From Mycobacterium sp. MFM001 (lineage in GTDB: Bacteria > Actinomycetota > Actinomycetes > Mycobacteriales > Mycobacteriaceae), in contig NZ_BFAB01000001.1 of the NCBI RefSeq assembly GCF_003402475.1, positions 124,001 to 188,000 on the forward strand: a stretch of DNA of 64,000 nt. Direction: 5' to 3'. Both the position numbers and the translations under genes were made by a program. Below, in pieces: positions 1 through 9,356 of this stretch. Position 1 is the first letter of the stretch, and each line of letters opens with the position of its first letter. The notes under the pieces were generated by a model. That model saw nothing but the letters and a program-made list of their open reading frames with translations. It was not told the DNA's origin and did no database searches.

Positions 1-589
1 TGCCCAGCTGCTTGGTGGTGATGGCCTGGTGCTCGCCCATCGACAGGCCGGTACGGGGCTCGCTGTTCACCGGGATCTCCACGCCGAGGCTGGCGGGTAG
101 CTTGCCGACCAGCTTCAGCCGCTGGACGTTGGTCTTGGCCCGGCGCAGTCCGAGCAGCGTGCGGCGAAGGTCGTCGCCGAAGCCGATCGGCGCGTCGGAG
201 GTGGTGTCCACCCCGCCGGCAGCGGCGGCCTCGTAGCGGCCGGCGGCGATCCCGTCGGCGGCGCAGATCGCGGCCTGCAGACCCGTCCCGCAGGCCTGCT
301 GGATGTCGAACGCCGGCGTGTAGGACGACAGCTTCGACCCGAGCACGCACTCGCGCATCAGGTTGAAGTCGCGGCTGTGCTTGAGCACGGCGCCGCCGAT
401 CACCGCGCCCAGCCGTTCGCCGGCCAGACCGAACCGGTCGACCAGCCCGCCCAACGCGGCGGTGAACATGTCCTGGTTGGACGCCTCTGCGTACGCGCGG
501 TCGGAGCGCGCGAACGGGATGCGGTTGCCGCCCAGTACGGCGACGCGTCGCTGGGACTTGGAACTTGCAGAAGAATTTTCAGGGGCCAC
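1..589 (-). CDS. fadA2: Acetyl-CoA acyltransferase FadA2 (3' end outside window)
   Basis: Thiolase of the fatty-acid beta-oxidation type. It should cleave 3-ketoacyl-CoA with CoA, or run the reverse condensation. Only the first 196 codons are in the window. The N-terminal domain reads VAVLGGNRIPFARSD, and the active-site cysteine lies in QQACGTG at about residue 100. The GTG start at 589 is chosen because ACGGAGATAAGC, a good Shine-Dalgarno, precedes it and no other in-frame start is better placed. It is divergent from fabG4, and the 123-bp gap holds a perfect palindrome (see 646-661). Gene order matches fadA2-fabG4-htdX of M. tuberculosis (Rv0243, Rv0242c, Rv0241c), so the name rests on motif plus synteny. 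Confidence 0.93.
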   Translation of the reverse strand, partial: MAPENSSASSKSQRRVAVLGGNRIPFARSDRAYAEASNQDMFTAALGGLVDRFGLAGERLGAVIGGAVLKHSRDFNLMRECVLGSKLSSYTPAFDIQQACGTGLQAAICAADGIAAGRYEAAAAGGVDTTSDAPIGFGDDLRRTLLGLRRAKTNVQRLKLVGKLPASLGVEIPVNSEPRTGLSMGEHQAITTKQLG

Positions 590-645
590 GCTTATCTCCG
601 TCAGTTGAGGGTTACTCGCGGTTGAGGGCCATACTACCCACTGTT

Positions 646-661
646 CTTACTCTGGAGTAAG
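646..661. promoter_or_regulatory. Palindromic operator between fadA2 and fabG4
   Basis: CTTACTC-TG-GAGTAAG is a perfect 7+2+7 inverted repeat in the divergent fadA2/fabG4 promoter region. A degenerate copy with the same spacing (CTGACCC-CA-GAGTAAG) lies at 3698-3713, just before the nearby TetR gene. TetR dimers usually bind such palindromes and repress their own gene. The inference is that this TetR protein controls fadA2 and fabG4-htdX as well as itself. Confidence 0.7.
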
Positions 662-712
662 TTCGGTCTTCGATACGGTTAGACGGCACGCTCGACATGG
701 AAGGCAACATCA

Positions 713-2077
713 GTGGCCCCCAAGCTTTCATCGGATTTATTCTCCCAGGTCGTCAACTCCGGCCCCGGGTCGTTTCTGGCCAAGCAGCTCGGCGTTCCTC
801 AGCCCGAGCCGCTGCGCCGCTACCGGGTCGGTGAACCGCCGCTGGCCGGTTCCCTGCTGATCGGCGGCGAAGGCCGCGTCACCGAACCGCTGCGCGCCGC
901 GTTGGAGCGCGACTACGACGTGGTGGGCGCCAACCTCGGCGGCCGCTGGGCCGACTCGTTCGGCGGGCTGGTTTTCGATGCCACCGGGATCACCGCGCCG
1001 GCCGGGCTGAAGGCACTGCACGAGTTCTTTCCCCCGCTGCTGCGCAACGTCGCGCCCTCCGGACGCGTGGTCGTGGTGGGCACCACCCCTGAGGCGGCGG
1101 GCAGTAGCGACGAGCGGATCGCGCAGCGGGCGCTGGAGGGCTTCACCCGCTCGCTGGCCAAGGAGCTGCGGCGGGGCGCCACCGCTCAGCTGGTCTACCT
1201 GGCGCCGGACGCCAAACCGGCCGCCACCGGCCTGGAGTCGACGATGCGGTTCATCCTGTCGGGCAAGTCGGCCTATGTGGACGGTCAGGTGTTCTACGTC
1301 GGCGCCGAGGACGCGACGCCGCCGGCTGACTGGGACCGGCCGCTGGACGGCAAGATCGCGATCGTGACCGGCGCCGCCCGGGGGATCGGCGCGACGATCG
1401 CCGAGGTGTTCGCCCGGGATGGCGCCCGGGTGGTGGCGATCGACGTCGATGCCGCCGCCGAGGCGCTGGAGAAGACCGCCAGCAAGGTCGGCGGCACGGC
1501 GCTGACGCTCGACGTCACCGCCGCCGACGCCGTCGACAAGATCACCGAGCACCTGCGCGACCACCACAACGGCCGGGCCGACGTTCTGGTCAACAACGCG
1601 GGCATCACCCGCGACAAGTTGCTGGTCAACATGGACGAGGGCCGCTGGGACGCGGTGCTGGCCGTCAATTTGCTTGCCCCACTTCGTCTTACCGAGGGAT
1701 TGGTCGGCAACGGCAGCATCGGCGAGGGCGGCCGGGTGGTCGGGCTGTCGTCGATGGCCGGCATCGCCGGCAACCGCGGGCAGACCAACTACGCCACCAC
1801 CAAGGCCGGCATGATCGGGATTACCCAGGCGTTGGCGCCGGAGCTGGCGGGCAAGGGCATCACGATCAACGCCGTCGCACCGGGATTCATCGAAACGCAG
1901 ATGACCGCCGCGATCCCGCTTGCCACCCGCGAGGTGGGCCGCCGGCTGAACTCGCTGTTCCAGGGTGGCCAGCCCGTCGACGTGGCCGAGACAATCGCTT
2001 ACTTCGCCAGCCCCGCGTCAAACGCCGTGACCGGCAACGTGATTCGGGTGTGCGGCCAGGCCATGATGGGGGCATGA
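713..2077 (+). CDS. fabG4: 3-oxoacyl-ACP/CoA reductase FabG4
   Basis: Long-form short-chain dehydrogenase of 454 residues, the usual FabG4 length. It is expected to reduce 3-ketoacyl thioesters with NADH. Residues 1 to about 205 form the extra N-terminal flavodoxin-like domain of this family. The C-terminal SDR domain has the TGAARGIG cofactor loop (about 218-225), NNAGIT, the catalytic serine in LSSMAG, and YATTK (Tyr near 360, Lys near 364). The start is GTG; the nearby upstream ATG at 697 is in another frame. htdX follows within 50 bp, and a reductase next to a dehydratase fits a shared role in fatty acyl processing. Confidence 0.95.
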   Translation: MAPKLSSDLFSQVVNSGPGSFLAKQLGVPQPEPLRRYRVGEPPLAGSLLIGGEGRVTEPLRAALERDYDVVGANLGGRWADSFGGLVFDATGITAPAGLKALHEFFPPLLRNVAPSGRVVVVGTTPEAAGSSDERIAQRALEGFTRSLAKELRRGATAQLVYLAPDAKPAATGLESTMRFILSGKSAYVDGQVFYVGAEDATPPADWDRPLDGKIAIVTGAARGIGATIAEVFARDGARVVAIDVDAAAEALEKTASKVGGTALTLDVTAADAVDKITEHLRDHHNGRADVLVNNAGITRDKLLVNMDEGRWDAVLAVNLLAPLRLTEGLVGNGSIGEGGRVVGLSSMAGIAGNRGQTNYATTKAGMIGITQALAPELAGKGITINAVAPGFIETQMTAAIPLATREVGRRLNSLFQGGQPVDVAETIAYFASPASNAVTGNVIRVCGQAMMGA

Positions 2078-2083
2078 CGCGCC

Positions 2084-2122
2084 GGCGACGATGCAGAGCG
2101 AAGCGATGAGGAGGAGCGGCGC
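2084..2122 (+). repeat. GGCGACGATGCAGAGCG-type dispersed repeat carrying a ribosome binding site
   Basis: A 39-bp stretch starting GGCGACGATGCAGAG and ending GAGGAGCGGCGC sits in the fabG4-htdX gap and ends just before the htdX start. I recognise it as a motif recurring in mycobacterial intergenic regions (recollection, not a search). Here it supplies the purine-rich GAGGAGGAG Shine-Dalgarno of htdX. Confidence 0.45.
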
Positions 2123-2123
2123 A

Positions 2124-2972
2124 ATGAACACGACCCAGCCGAGTGGTCTGAAGAACCTGGTGCGCGCGGCGGCGGGGGCAGTGCCGTTGGTACCTCGCGG
2201 CGACCAGCTGCCCAGCCGCACGCTGACCGTGAAGGACGTGCCCATCGACCGCGCGAACGTCGCCGCCTATGCGGCGGTCACCGGGCTGCGCTACGGCGAC
2301 AACGTCCCACTGACCTATCCGTTCGCGCTGACCTTCCCGACGATGATGTCGTTGGTGACCGGATTCGACTTCCCGTTCGCCGCAATGGGTTCCGTTCACA
2401 TCGAAAACCACATCACGCAGTATCGGCCGATCGCGGTGACCGACACCGTCAACATCTCGGTGCACGCGGAAAACCTTCGCGAGCATCGCAAGGGACTGCT
2501 CGTCGACCTGGTGACCGACGTCAGCGTCGGCAACGACACGGCGTGGCACCAGGTGACGACCTTCCTGCACCAGCAGCGCACCAGCTTGTCCGACGAGCCC
2601 AAGCCACCGCCGCAGAAGCAGCCGAAATTACCTCCGCCCACCGCGATCCTGCGCGTCAGCGCGGGACAGATCCGCAAGTATGCCTCGGTGGGCGGTGACC
2701 ACAACCCGATCCACACCAATCCGATCGGCGCCAAGCTGTTCGGGTTTCCGACCGTCATTGCACACGGAATGTTCAGTGCTGCAGCGGTATTGGTGAACCT
2801 CGAGGGCAAGCTGCCCGACCAGGTGAGCTATTCGGTGCGGTTCGGCAAGCCGTTGGTGCTGCCCGGCACCGCGGGGCTCTACGTCGACCAGGTGGACAAC
2901 GGCTGGGACCTCAACCTGCGCAACATCGCCAAGGGCTACCCGTACCTGACCGGCACACTTCGCGAGCTGTAG
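2124..2972 (+). CDS. htdX: 3-hydroxyacyl-thioester dehydratase HtdX (MaoC family)
   Basis: R-specific hydratase/dehydratase with a double hot-dog fold, expected to convert 3-hydroxyacyl thioesters to enoyl thioesters. It has 282 residues. The C-terminal hot-dog carries the hydratase-2 signature YASVGGDHNPIHTN, with the catalytic Asp and His of GDHNPIH, and then the FPTVIAHGMF helix. The start at 2124 is preferred over an in-frame ATG at 2091 because GAGGAGGAG lies at the right spacing and the family begins here. It forms a pair with fabG4 and matches Rv0241c in order and length. Confidence 0.93.
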   Translation: MNTTQPSGLKNLVRAAAGAVPLVPRGDQLPSRTLTVKDVPIDRANVAAYAAVTGLRYGDNVPLTYPFALTFPTMMSLVTGFDFPFAAMGSVHIENHITQYRPIAVTDTVNISVHAENLREHRKGLLVDLVTDVSVGNDTAWHQVTTFLHQQRTSLSDEPKPPPQKQPKLPPPTAILRVSAGQIRKYASVGGDHNPIHTNPIGAKLFGFPTVIAHGMFSAAAVLVNLEGKLPDQVSYSVRFGKPLVLPGTAGLYVDQVDNGWDLNLRNIAKGYPYLTGTLREL

Positions 2973-2982
2973 AAAGGCAATT

Positions 2983-3043
2983 CGCGAGACTTAAATGTCT
3001 GCGATTCCTCGCGGCGTGTCATCGCAAAGATTTAAGTGTCGCG
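2983..3043. terminator. Hairpin between convergent htdX and TetR genes
   Basis: Two 22-base arms (2984-3005 and 3021-3042) pair with three or four mismatches around a 15-base loop. The arm core is ACTTAAAT. The position between two converging genes fits a bidirectional terminator. There is no long U tract, which is common for mycobacterial terminators. Confidence 0.6.
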
Positions 3044-3055
3044 GTAATGCCGAGA

Positions 3056-3667
3056 CTAGGTGCTGGTCGTGATTTCGGTGGGCGTGCCCTTGAGACCGCG
3101 CCAGAACAGGTTGATCATCAGCTCGGCCGCCTCGTCGACGTCGGTGTCGCCCGTGCTCAGTCGGGTGGCGACCGCCTCGCCGGCCCCCACCAGCGCCACC
3201 GCCATCATCTCGAAGTCGGTGCCCGGCTCGGGGTTTCGGGTCCCCGCCTGCAGAAGGCGGCCCACCAGCGCGATGATCCGCTCGCGGCCCTCGCGCACGG
3301 TGTGCGCAAACGCCTGCGAGCTGGTGGCCTGGGTGTACATCACTATCCACGACGCCCGGTTGGCGTCGATATAGCGCAAAAACGACACAATGGTGTTGCG
3401 CAGCAAATCCTTTGGGCTTTGCTCGAGGTCGATGTCTTCGCGTACGCCGTCGATGAACCGAGACAGCTCGCGGTTCAGGCAGGCGCCGAACAGTTCTTCC
3501 TTGGAGCCGTAGTACAGGTACAGCATCGGTTTGGAGATCTCGGCCTTGGCGGCGATGGCGTCCATCGAGGTCTCGTGGTAGCCGTTGACCGAGAACATCT
3601 GCACGGCGGCGTCGAGCATCTGCTGCTCGCGGACTGCACGCGGTAACCGCTTGGTACCACCTGCCAT
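3056..3667 (-). CDS. TetR family regulator (Rv0238-like)
   Basis: 203 residues. The N-terminal TetR helix-turn-helix reads AVQMFSVNGYHETSMDAIAAKAEISKP in outline, with MLYLYYGSKEELF as the recognition-helix region, about residues 10-60. The rest is an all-helical ligand-binding domain. The ATG at 3667 has GGTGAAGGACGG upstream. The gene lies 59 bp behind lpqI on the same strand. That gap contains a half-conserved copy of the fadA2/fabG4 palindrome, suggesting autoregulation and control of the neighbouring lipid genes. The ligand is probably a long-chain acyl-CoA or similar molecule, but this is only inferred. Confidence 0.88.
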   Translation of the reverse strand: MAGGTKRLPRAVREQQMLDAAVQMFSVNGYHETSMDAIAAKAEISKPMLYLYYGSKEELFGACLNRELSRFIDGVREDIDLEQSPKDLLRNTIVSFLRYIDANRASWIVMYTQATSSQAFAHTVREGRERIIALVGRLLQAGTRNPEPGTDFEMMAVALVGAGEAVATRLSTGDTDVDEAAELMINLFWRGLKGTPTEITTST

Positions 3668-3697
3668 GAGCCGTCCTTCACCTGCAACCGGAGTTAT

Positions 3698-3713
3698 CTG
3701 ACCCCAGAGTAAG
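3698..3713. promoter_or_regulatory. Putative TetR operator, degenerate copy
   Basis: CTGACCC-CA-GAGTAAG keeps one perfect half-site and 5 of 7 bases of the other, relative to the palindrome at 646-661, with the same 2-bp centre. It ends 31 bp before the TetR start codon. Confidence 0.6.
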
Positions 3714-3726
3714 CAATGCGTGCGCT

Positions 3727-4860
3727 CTACCTGCCACATCCGGGCGACGACTTCTTCATCGTCGCGATCCGATGCAGCGAGGCGTCGACGGCCGGCTGGG
3801 CCAACTCGCCCGCGGCCAACGCCTTCTCCAGTCGGTCCAGCACGGCGGGCACTTCGTCGGTGGTGACCCATAGCGCGACGTCACTGCCGGCCTGCAGGGC
3901 GCGCAGGGCCGCGTCGGGCACGCCGTAGCGTTCGTTGATCGCGGCCATGCTGGACAGGTCGTCGCTGAACACCGGACCGTCGAAGGGCGGTCCGCCGTAG
4001 CCGGTTCCGGTGCGCAGCAGCTGCACGGCGGCCGGGCTCAAGCTGGCCGGCTGGTCGCCGGTCAGACCGGGAACCTGCAGGTGACCGATCATCACCCCGA
4101 CCGGGGATGCGCTGACCAGCGTCCGATAGGGCACCAGGTCGTCGCCTTGCAGCTGGTCCAACGGCGGTGTGGTCACCCCGCCGGTGTGCGAGTCGCCCGA
4201 GCCGTGCCCGTGGCCGGGAAAATGCTTGAGCACCGGCAGCAGTCCGGCGTCGCGCAGGCCGCGGGCATACGCGCCGGCGTAGTCGGTGACCACCGCGGGA
4301 TCCGAGCCGAACGACCGGTCACCGATCACGGTGTCGTCCGCGGTGTCGGTGACGTCGACGACCGGTGCGAAGTCGATGGTGACGCCCAGGCCGCGCATCT
4401 TGTGGCCGCGCTCCAGCGCGATCGCGTAGACCTCGTCAGGGGTATGCGTCTGCGCGAGCACCTTCGCCGAGGGCGCCGTGCCGATCAGCGACGAGAGCCG
4501 GGACACCCGGCCGCCCTCCTCGTCGACGCTGACTGCCAGCGGCAGGGAGCCCGCGGCGCCGGTGATGCCGTGCAGCGAGCCGTCGGTCAGCATCGACAGG
4601 TCGGTCCAGCTGCCGATAAAGATGCCGCCGACATGGTGGTCGGTGACCACGGCCTTGGCGTCGGCGGCGTTGCGCACGCCCACCATCAGCAGCTGGGCCA
4701 GCTTGTCGCGGGCGGACAGGCCAGCCGTCGGGTCCCCACACGCAGGCGGGTGACCGGCGGCCGGGGTCGACGGCGCCGCGGATGGTTTGGTGTGGTGGCC
4801 GCATGCGGCAACCATCGCCGACACCACGGCAAGCACCGCCAGGACGCGTGAGAAGGCCAT
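3727..4860 (-). CDS. lpqI: Lipoprotein beta-N-acetylglucosaminidase LpqI (GH3, NagZ-like)
   Basis: Exported lipoprotein of 377 residues. A hydrophobic signal ends in a lipobox with the lipidated cysteine at residue 20 (MVAAC). The rest is a glycoside hydrolase family 3 domain. KHFPGHGHG followed by a DSH motif is the NagZ loop carrying the catalytic His, and the SDDLSSM motif supplies the nucleophile Asp. Family members remove GlcNAc from muropeptides during peptidoglycan recycling. Matches Rv0237 in position. The TetR gene follows 59 bp downstream on the same strand. Confidence 0.93.
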   Translation of the reverse strand: MAFSRVLAVLAVVSAMVAACGHHTKPSAAPSTPAAGHPPACGDPTAGLSARDKLAQLLMVGVRNAADAKAVVTDHHVGGIFIGSWTDLSMLTDGSLHGITGAAGSLPLAVSVDEEGGRVSRLSSLIGTAPSAKVLAQTHTPDEVYAIALERGHKMRGLGVTIDFAPVVDVTDTADDTVIGDRSFGSDPAVVTDYAGAYARGLRDAGLLPVLKHFPGHGHGSGDSHTGGVTTPPLDQLQGDDLVPYRTLVSASPVGVMIGHLQVPGLTGDQPASLSPAAVQLLRTGTGYGGPPFDGPVFSDDLSSMAAINERYGVPDAALRALQAGSDVALWVTTDEVPAVLDRLEKALAAGELAQPAVDASLHRIATMKKSSPGCGR

Positions 4861-4972
4861 CGGCCCATGTTGTCATGGGCACACATCCCGACGACCGCGC
4901 GCCGACGCCTCAGCCACGCGCGAAGGCTCTGCTAGGTTTGGCGACTAAGTCCCGCACGTTGAGGAGCTCCCG

Positions 4973-5146
4973 ATGAACCGGTTCGTTGCGCCCGCCGCAG
5001 CAAGCATCGTCGTCGGTCTGCTGCTGGGCGCGGCCGCGATCTTCGGGATCACCCTGATGGTGCAGCAAGACACCAAGCCGCCACTGCCCGGCGGCGACCC
5101 GCAGTCGTCTGTGCTCAACCGGGTTGAGTACGGCAACCGCACCTAA
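4973..5146 (+). CDS. Small secreted or membrane protein, DUF2613-like
   Basis: 57 codons from ATG at 4973, preceded by GAGGAGCTCCCG (good Shine-Dalgarno). One hydrophobic segment spans about residues 8-30 (VVGLLLGAAAIFGITLM). A short polar tail follows (QQDTKPPLPGGDP). It looks like an uncleaved signal anchor or small exported protein. It overlaps the aftD start by 23 bp, so translation is probably coupled. The equivalent position in M. tuberculosis holds Rv0236A. Function unknown; coupling to aftD hints at an arabinan-assembly role. Confidence 0.82.
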   Translation: MNRFVAPAAASIVVGLLLGAAAIFGITLMVQQDTKPPLPGGDPQSSVLNRVEYGNRT

Positions 5147-8100
5147 CCTGAGCGCGGAGTCGCTGCCGCGGCGCTGGTTGTGGTTGGTCGGGGCGGCGGC
5201 TCTGGCCTTGAGCTTCGCCCAGTCGCCCGGGCAGATCTCCCCCGACACCAAACTGGATCTCACCGCCAACCCGCTGCGCTTTTTGGCCCGCGCCACCAAC
5301 CTGTGGAATAGCGAGCTGCCGTTTGGCCAGGCGCAAAACCAGGCCTACGGCTACCTGTTCCCGCACGGCACCTTCTTTCTGGCCGGCCACCTGCTGGGTG
5401 TGCCCGGCTGGGTGACGCAGCGGCTGTGGTGGGCATTGCTGCTCACCGTGGGCTTTTGGGGCCTGCTGCGGGTCGCCGAGGCGCTCGGTATCGGAAGCCC
5501 GACGTCTCGAGTGGTTGCCGCGACGGCGTTCGCGCTGTCCCCGCGGGTGCTGACCACTCTGGGGTCGATCTCGTCGGAAACCTTGCCGATCATGCTGGCG
5601 CCGTGGGTGTTGCTGCCCACGATCCTGGCGTTACGCGGCGAGAGGTCGGTGCGACGGCTGGCCGGGCAGGCCGGGCTGGCGGTGGCGCTGATGGGCGCAG
5701 TCAACGCGATCGCGACGTTGGCGGGCTGCCTGCCCGCGGTGATCTGGTGGGCCTGTCACCGGCCGAACCGGTTGTGGTGGCGCTACACCGCCTGGTGGCT
5801 GCTGGCGCTGACACTCGCGATGACGTGGTGGCTGGTGGCGCTGGTCCTGATGGCCCGGATCAGCCCGCCGTTTCTGGACTTCATCGAGTCCTCCGGCGTG
5901 ACCACGCAATGGTCGTCACTGGTGGAAGTGCTGCGCGGCACCGAGAGCTGGACGCCGTTCGTGGCGCCCAACGCCACTGCGGGCGCGCCGCTGGTCACCG
6001 GCACGGTGGCCATCCTGGCCACCTGCCTGGTGGCTGCGGCGGGTTTGGCCGGCCTCGCGATGTCCGGCATGCCCGCCCGAGGTCGGCTGGTCACGATGCT
6101 GCTGGTCGGGGTGGTGCTGATCGCCGCCGGCTACTCCGGCGGGCTGGGGTCGCCGCTGGCCCACCACGTGCAGGCATTTCTGGATGCCGGCGGCGCGCCG
6201 CTGCGCAACGTGCACAAGCTGGAGTCGCTGATCCGGATCCCGCTGGTGCTGGGTTTGGCGCAGCTGCTGAGCCGCGTGCCGCTACCGGGAAGCGCGCCGA
6301 CGCCGGTGTGGCTCCGCGCCTTCGACCATCCGGAACGCGACCGGCGCGTCGCGGCCGGGATCGTCGTGCTGATCGCATTACTGGTCAGCACGTCGCTGGC
6401 CTGGACCGGTCGGCTCACCCCACCCGGCGCGTTCCGCGCGATACCGCAGTATTGGCACGACGCCGCCGGCTGGCTCGACGAGCACAACACCGGCGGGCGG
6501 GTGCTGGTGGTGCCCGGCGCGCCGTTCGCCACTCAGGTGTGGGGCACCAGCCACGACGAGCCCCTGCAGGTGCTGGGCGACAGCTCGTGGGGGGTGCGCG
6601 ATTCGATTCCGCTGACCCCGCCGCAGACTATCCGCGCGCTGGACTCGGTGCAGCGGCTGCTCGCCGCCGGTAGGCCGTCTGCCGGTTTGGCGGATACCCT
6701 TGCCCGGCAAGGCATTTCGTACGTCGTGCTGCGCAACGATCTCGATCCGGACACGTCGCGCTCGGCCCGCCCGATCCTGGTGCACCGCGCCATCGTCGGG
6801 TCGGCGCGGCTAAAGAAGGTGGCGCAGTTCGGCGCGCCGGTGGGGCCCGGCCCCGTGCAGGGGTTTGTCAGCGACAGCGAACTGCGGCCGCGGTATCCCG
6901 CCGTGGAGATCTACCGGGTCGGCGCCGCTGCGGGCAACCCTGGCGCGCCCTACCTCGCCAACCTCGACCAAATGCCCCGCGTCGACGGCGGACCCGAGGT
7001 GCTGTTGCGCCTCGACGAACGGCGACGGCTACTCGGTAAGCCGGCGCTGGGACCGGTGCTGCTGACCGCCGACGCGCAGCACGCCGGCCTGCCGGTACCC
7101 GTCGTGACCGTCAGCGACACACCCGTCGCGCGGGAGACCGACTATGGCCGGGTCGATCACCACTCGTCGGCGATTCGCGCCGCGGGCGATGCCCGCCACA
7201 CGTTCAACCGAGTGCCCGACTACCCCAGCCCGGGCGCGGAACCCGTCTACGGCGGCTGGACCGGCGGGCGGCTGACCGTATCGAGCTCGTCGTCGGATGC
7301 CACTGCGCTGCCCGACGTCGCACCGGCCGCGTCACCCGCCGCCGCGATCGACAGTGACCCGGCGACCGCGTGGGTCTCCAACGGGCTGCAGTCGGCCGTC
7401 GGGCAATGGCTGCAGGTGGACTTCGACCACCCAGTGACCAACGGCGTCATCACCCTCACGCCGAGCGCAACCGCCGTCGGCGCCCAGATCCGCCGCATCC
7501 AGATCGAAACCCTCAACGGCACCACCACGCTGCGGTTCGACGAGGCCGGCAAGCCACTGAGCGCGGCGCTGCCCTACGGCGAAACACCATGGGTGCGGAT
7601 CACCGCGATCGGCACCGACGACGGGTCCGCCGGTGTGCAGTTCGGCATCACCGACCTGTCGATCACTCAGTACGACGCGTCGGGCTTCGCTCACCCGATC
7701 GACTTGCGGCACACCGTGCGAGTTCCGCCGCCGCCCGCCGGCGCCGCGGTGGCGGGATGGGACCTGGGTTCGGAGATGCTGGGCCGGCCGGGCTGCGCGC
7801 GCGGTCCCGACGACGTGCGCTGCGCGGCATCGATGGCGCTCACCCCGGAAACGCCGGCCACCTTCAGCCGCACCCTGAGCGTCCCGGGCCCGGTGTCGGT
7901 GACGCCGACGGTGTGGGTGCGAGCCCGGCAGGGCCCGAAGTTGGCCGACCTGGTCGCCGCGCCGGACAGCACCCGCGCGCGCGGCGACTCCGATCTGGTC
8001 GACGTCCTGGGCTCGGCGTATGCGGCCACCGACGGCGATCCGGCCACAGCCTGGACGGCACCACAGCGGGTGGTGCAGCACAAGACTCCGCCGACGCTGA

Positions 8101-9317
8101 CCGTGACCCTGCCCCGGCCGGCCGAGGTGACCGGATTGCGGCTCACCCCCAGCGCTTCGGCAGTGCCCACGCATCCGAGGCTTGTCGCTGTCGACTTGGG
8201 CGACGGCCCGCAGACTCGCGAACTGAAATCGGGTGACGGCGGCGCCCAGACCGTGCCGCTGAAACCGCGAGTCACCGACACCGTCAGGGTGAGCCTGCTC
8301 GACTGGGACGACGTGATCGACCGCACCGCGCTGGGCTTCGACCAGCTCAAACCGCCGGGGCTGGCCGAGCTCACAGTGCTGGGCGGCGACGGCGAACCGG
8401 TCGCGGCCGCCGATCCCGCCCGCAACCGTTCCCGTGAGGTGACCGTCGACTGCAGCAGTGGGCCGGTCGTCGCGATCGCGGGACGTTTCGTGCACACGGC
8501 GATCAAGACCACGGTGGGTGCGCTGCTGGACGGCGAGCCGGTGGCCAGCCAACCGTGTGAGCATGAACCGATCTCGTTGCCGGCCGGTCAGCAGGAGCTG
8601 TTGATCAGCCCCGGCGAGCAGTTCGTCGTCGACGGCGCCCAGTTGACCAGCGGACCCGAATTAGCGAGTGCCCCAACGAGTCCCGTCGAGATCGCGTCAT
8701 GGGGCCCGGCCCGTCGGGAGGTTCGGGTAGGTGCGGCGCCGACCGCGCGGGTGCTGGTGGTGCCGGAAAGCATCAATCGCGGCTGGGTGGCGCGTACCGA
8801 CACCGGCGCCCGGCTGGAGCCCGTCGGTGTCAACGGCTGGCAGCAAGGCTGGGTGGTGCCCGCCGGAACCTCCGGCACCATCACGTTGACCTTTGCGCCC
8901 AACTCGGCCTACCGAGTCGGACTGGCCGGCGGCCTTGCGCTGCTACCGCTGCTGATGCTGATGGCGTTATGGCGTGGGCGCCGGCGACCGCCAGACGACC
9001 CACCCGCGCAGCCGTGGGCGCCCGGCCGGTGGGCGGCCGTTGCGGTGCTGGCGGCCGGCGCAGTGATCGCGGGTGCGGCCGGTGTCCTGGTATTCGCGGC
9101 CTTCCTCGGGCTGCAGTGGCTGCGGCCGCAACACCGAATGACGGTCGGGTTTTCTGCGGCGGGACTGATCTTGGCCGGCGCCGTGTTGTCGCGGCATCCG
9201 TGGCGCTCGGTGGACGGCTATGCCGGCCATTCGCCGTGGGTGCAACTGCTGGCGCTGATTTCCATGGGCGCTTTGGTCGGCTCGGTGGTGGTATTGCGAC
9301 CACGCGAACCGGGGTAA
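5124..9317 (+). CDS. aftD: Alpha-(1->3)-arabinofuranosyltransferase AftD
   Basis: Very large membrane glycosyltransferase (1397 residues) of the GT-C class. It adds arabinofuranose to arabinogalactan and lipoarabinomannan from decaprenyl-phosphoarabinose, on the outer face of the plasma membrane. The N-terminal third is multi-spanning, and the first external loop carries ISPDTKLDL. The middle is extracytoplasmic and contains two discoidin/F5-8C-like carbohydrate-binding modules, marked by IDSDPATAW (about residue 740) and TDGDPATAW (about residue 968). Further membrane helices lie at the C-terminus (about 1265-1390). The TTG start at 5124 lies inside the preceding small gene. Length and order match Rv0236c. 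Confidence 0.95.
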   Translation: MSTATAPNLSAESLPRRWLWLVGAAALALSFAQSPGQISPDTKLDLTANPLRFLARATNLWNSELPFGQAQNQAYGYLFPHGTFFLAGHLLGVPGWVTQRLWWALLLTVGFWGLLRVAEALGIGSPTSRVVAATAFALSPRVLTTLGSISSETLPIMLAPWVLLPTILALRGERSVRRLAGQAGLAVALMGAVNAIATLAGCLPAVIWWACHRPNRLWWRYTAWWLLALTLAMTWWLVALVLMARISPPFLDFIESSGVTTQWSSLVEVLRGTESWTPFVAPNATAGAPLVTGTVAILATCLVAAAGLAGLAMSGMPARGRLVTMLLVGVVLIAAGYSGGLGSPLAHHVQAFLDAGGAPLRNVHKLESLIRIPLVLGLAQLLSRVPLPGSAPTPVWLRAFDHPERDRRVAAGIVVLIALLVSTSLAWTGRLTPPGAFRAIPQYWHDAAGWLDEHNTGGRVLVVPGAPFATQVWGTSHDEPLQVLGDSSWGVRDSIPLTPPQTIRALDSVQRLLAAGRPSAGLADTLARQGISYVVLRNDLDPDTSRSARPILVHRAIVGSARLKKVAQFGAPVGPGPVQGFVSDSELRPRYPAVEIYRVGAAAGNPGAPYLANLDQMPRVDGGPEVLLRLDERRRLLGKPALGPVLLTADAQHAGLPVPVVTVSDTPVARETDYGRVDHHSSAIRAAGDARHTFNRVPDYPSPGAEPVYGGWTGGRLTVSSSSSDATALPDVAPAASPAAAIDSDPATAWVSNGLQSAVGQWLQVDFDHPVTNGVITLTPSATAVGAQIRRIQIETLNGTTTLRFDEAGKPLSAALPYGETPWVRITAIGTDDGSAGVQFGITDLSITQYDASGFAHPIDLRHTVRVPPPPAGAAVAGWDLGSEMLGRPGCARGPDDVRCAASMALTPETPATFSRTLSVPGPVSVTPTVWVRARQGPKLADLVAAPDSTRARGDSDLVDVLGSAYAATDGDPATAWTAPQRVVQHKTPPTLTVTLPRPAEVTGLRLTPSASAVPTHPRLVAVDLGDGPQTRELKSGDGGAQTVPLKPRVTDTVRVSLLDWDDVIDRTALGFDQLKPPGLAELTVLGGDGEPVAAADPARNRSREVTVDCSSGPVVAIAGRFVHTAIKTTVGALLDGEPVASQPCEHEPISLPAGQQELLISPGEQFVVDGAQLTSGPELASAPTSPVEIASWGPARREVRVGAAPTARVLVVPESINRGWVARTDTGARLEPVGVNGWQQGWVVPAGTSGTITLTFAPNSAYRVGLAGGLALLPLLMLMALWRGRRRPPDDPPAQPWAPGRWAAVAVLAAGAVIAGAAGVLVFAAFLGLQWLRPQHRMTVGFSAAGLILAGAVLSRHPWRSVDGYAGHSPWVQLLALISMGALVGSVVVLRPREPG

Positions 9318-9356
9318 GCGAGACAATAGACGTCCACCGTCGCAGGAGCCGCGGGC

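Noticed and set aside
3047..3646. Long plus-strand open frame opposite the TetR gene
   Set aside because: It is the mirror of a clear TetR coding sequence, has no start context and its residues look compositional.
5426..6673. Second frame of 415 residues within aftD
   Set aside because: An Arg/Gly/Ala-rich shadow caused by high GC; AftD is complete in the other frame.
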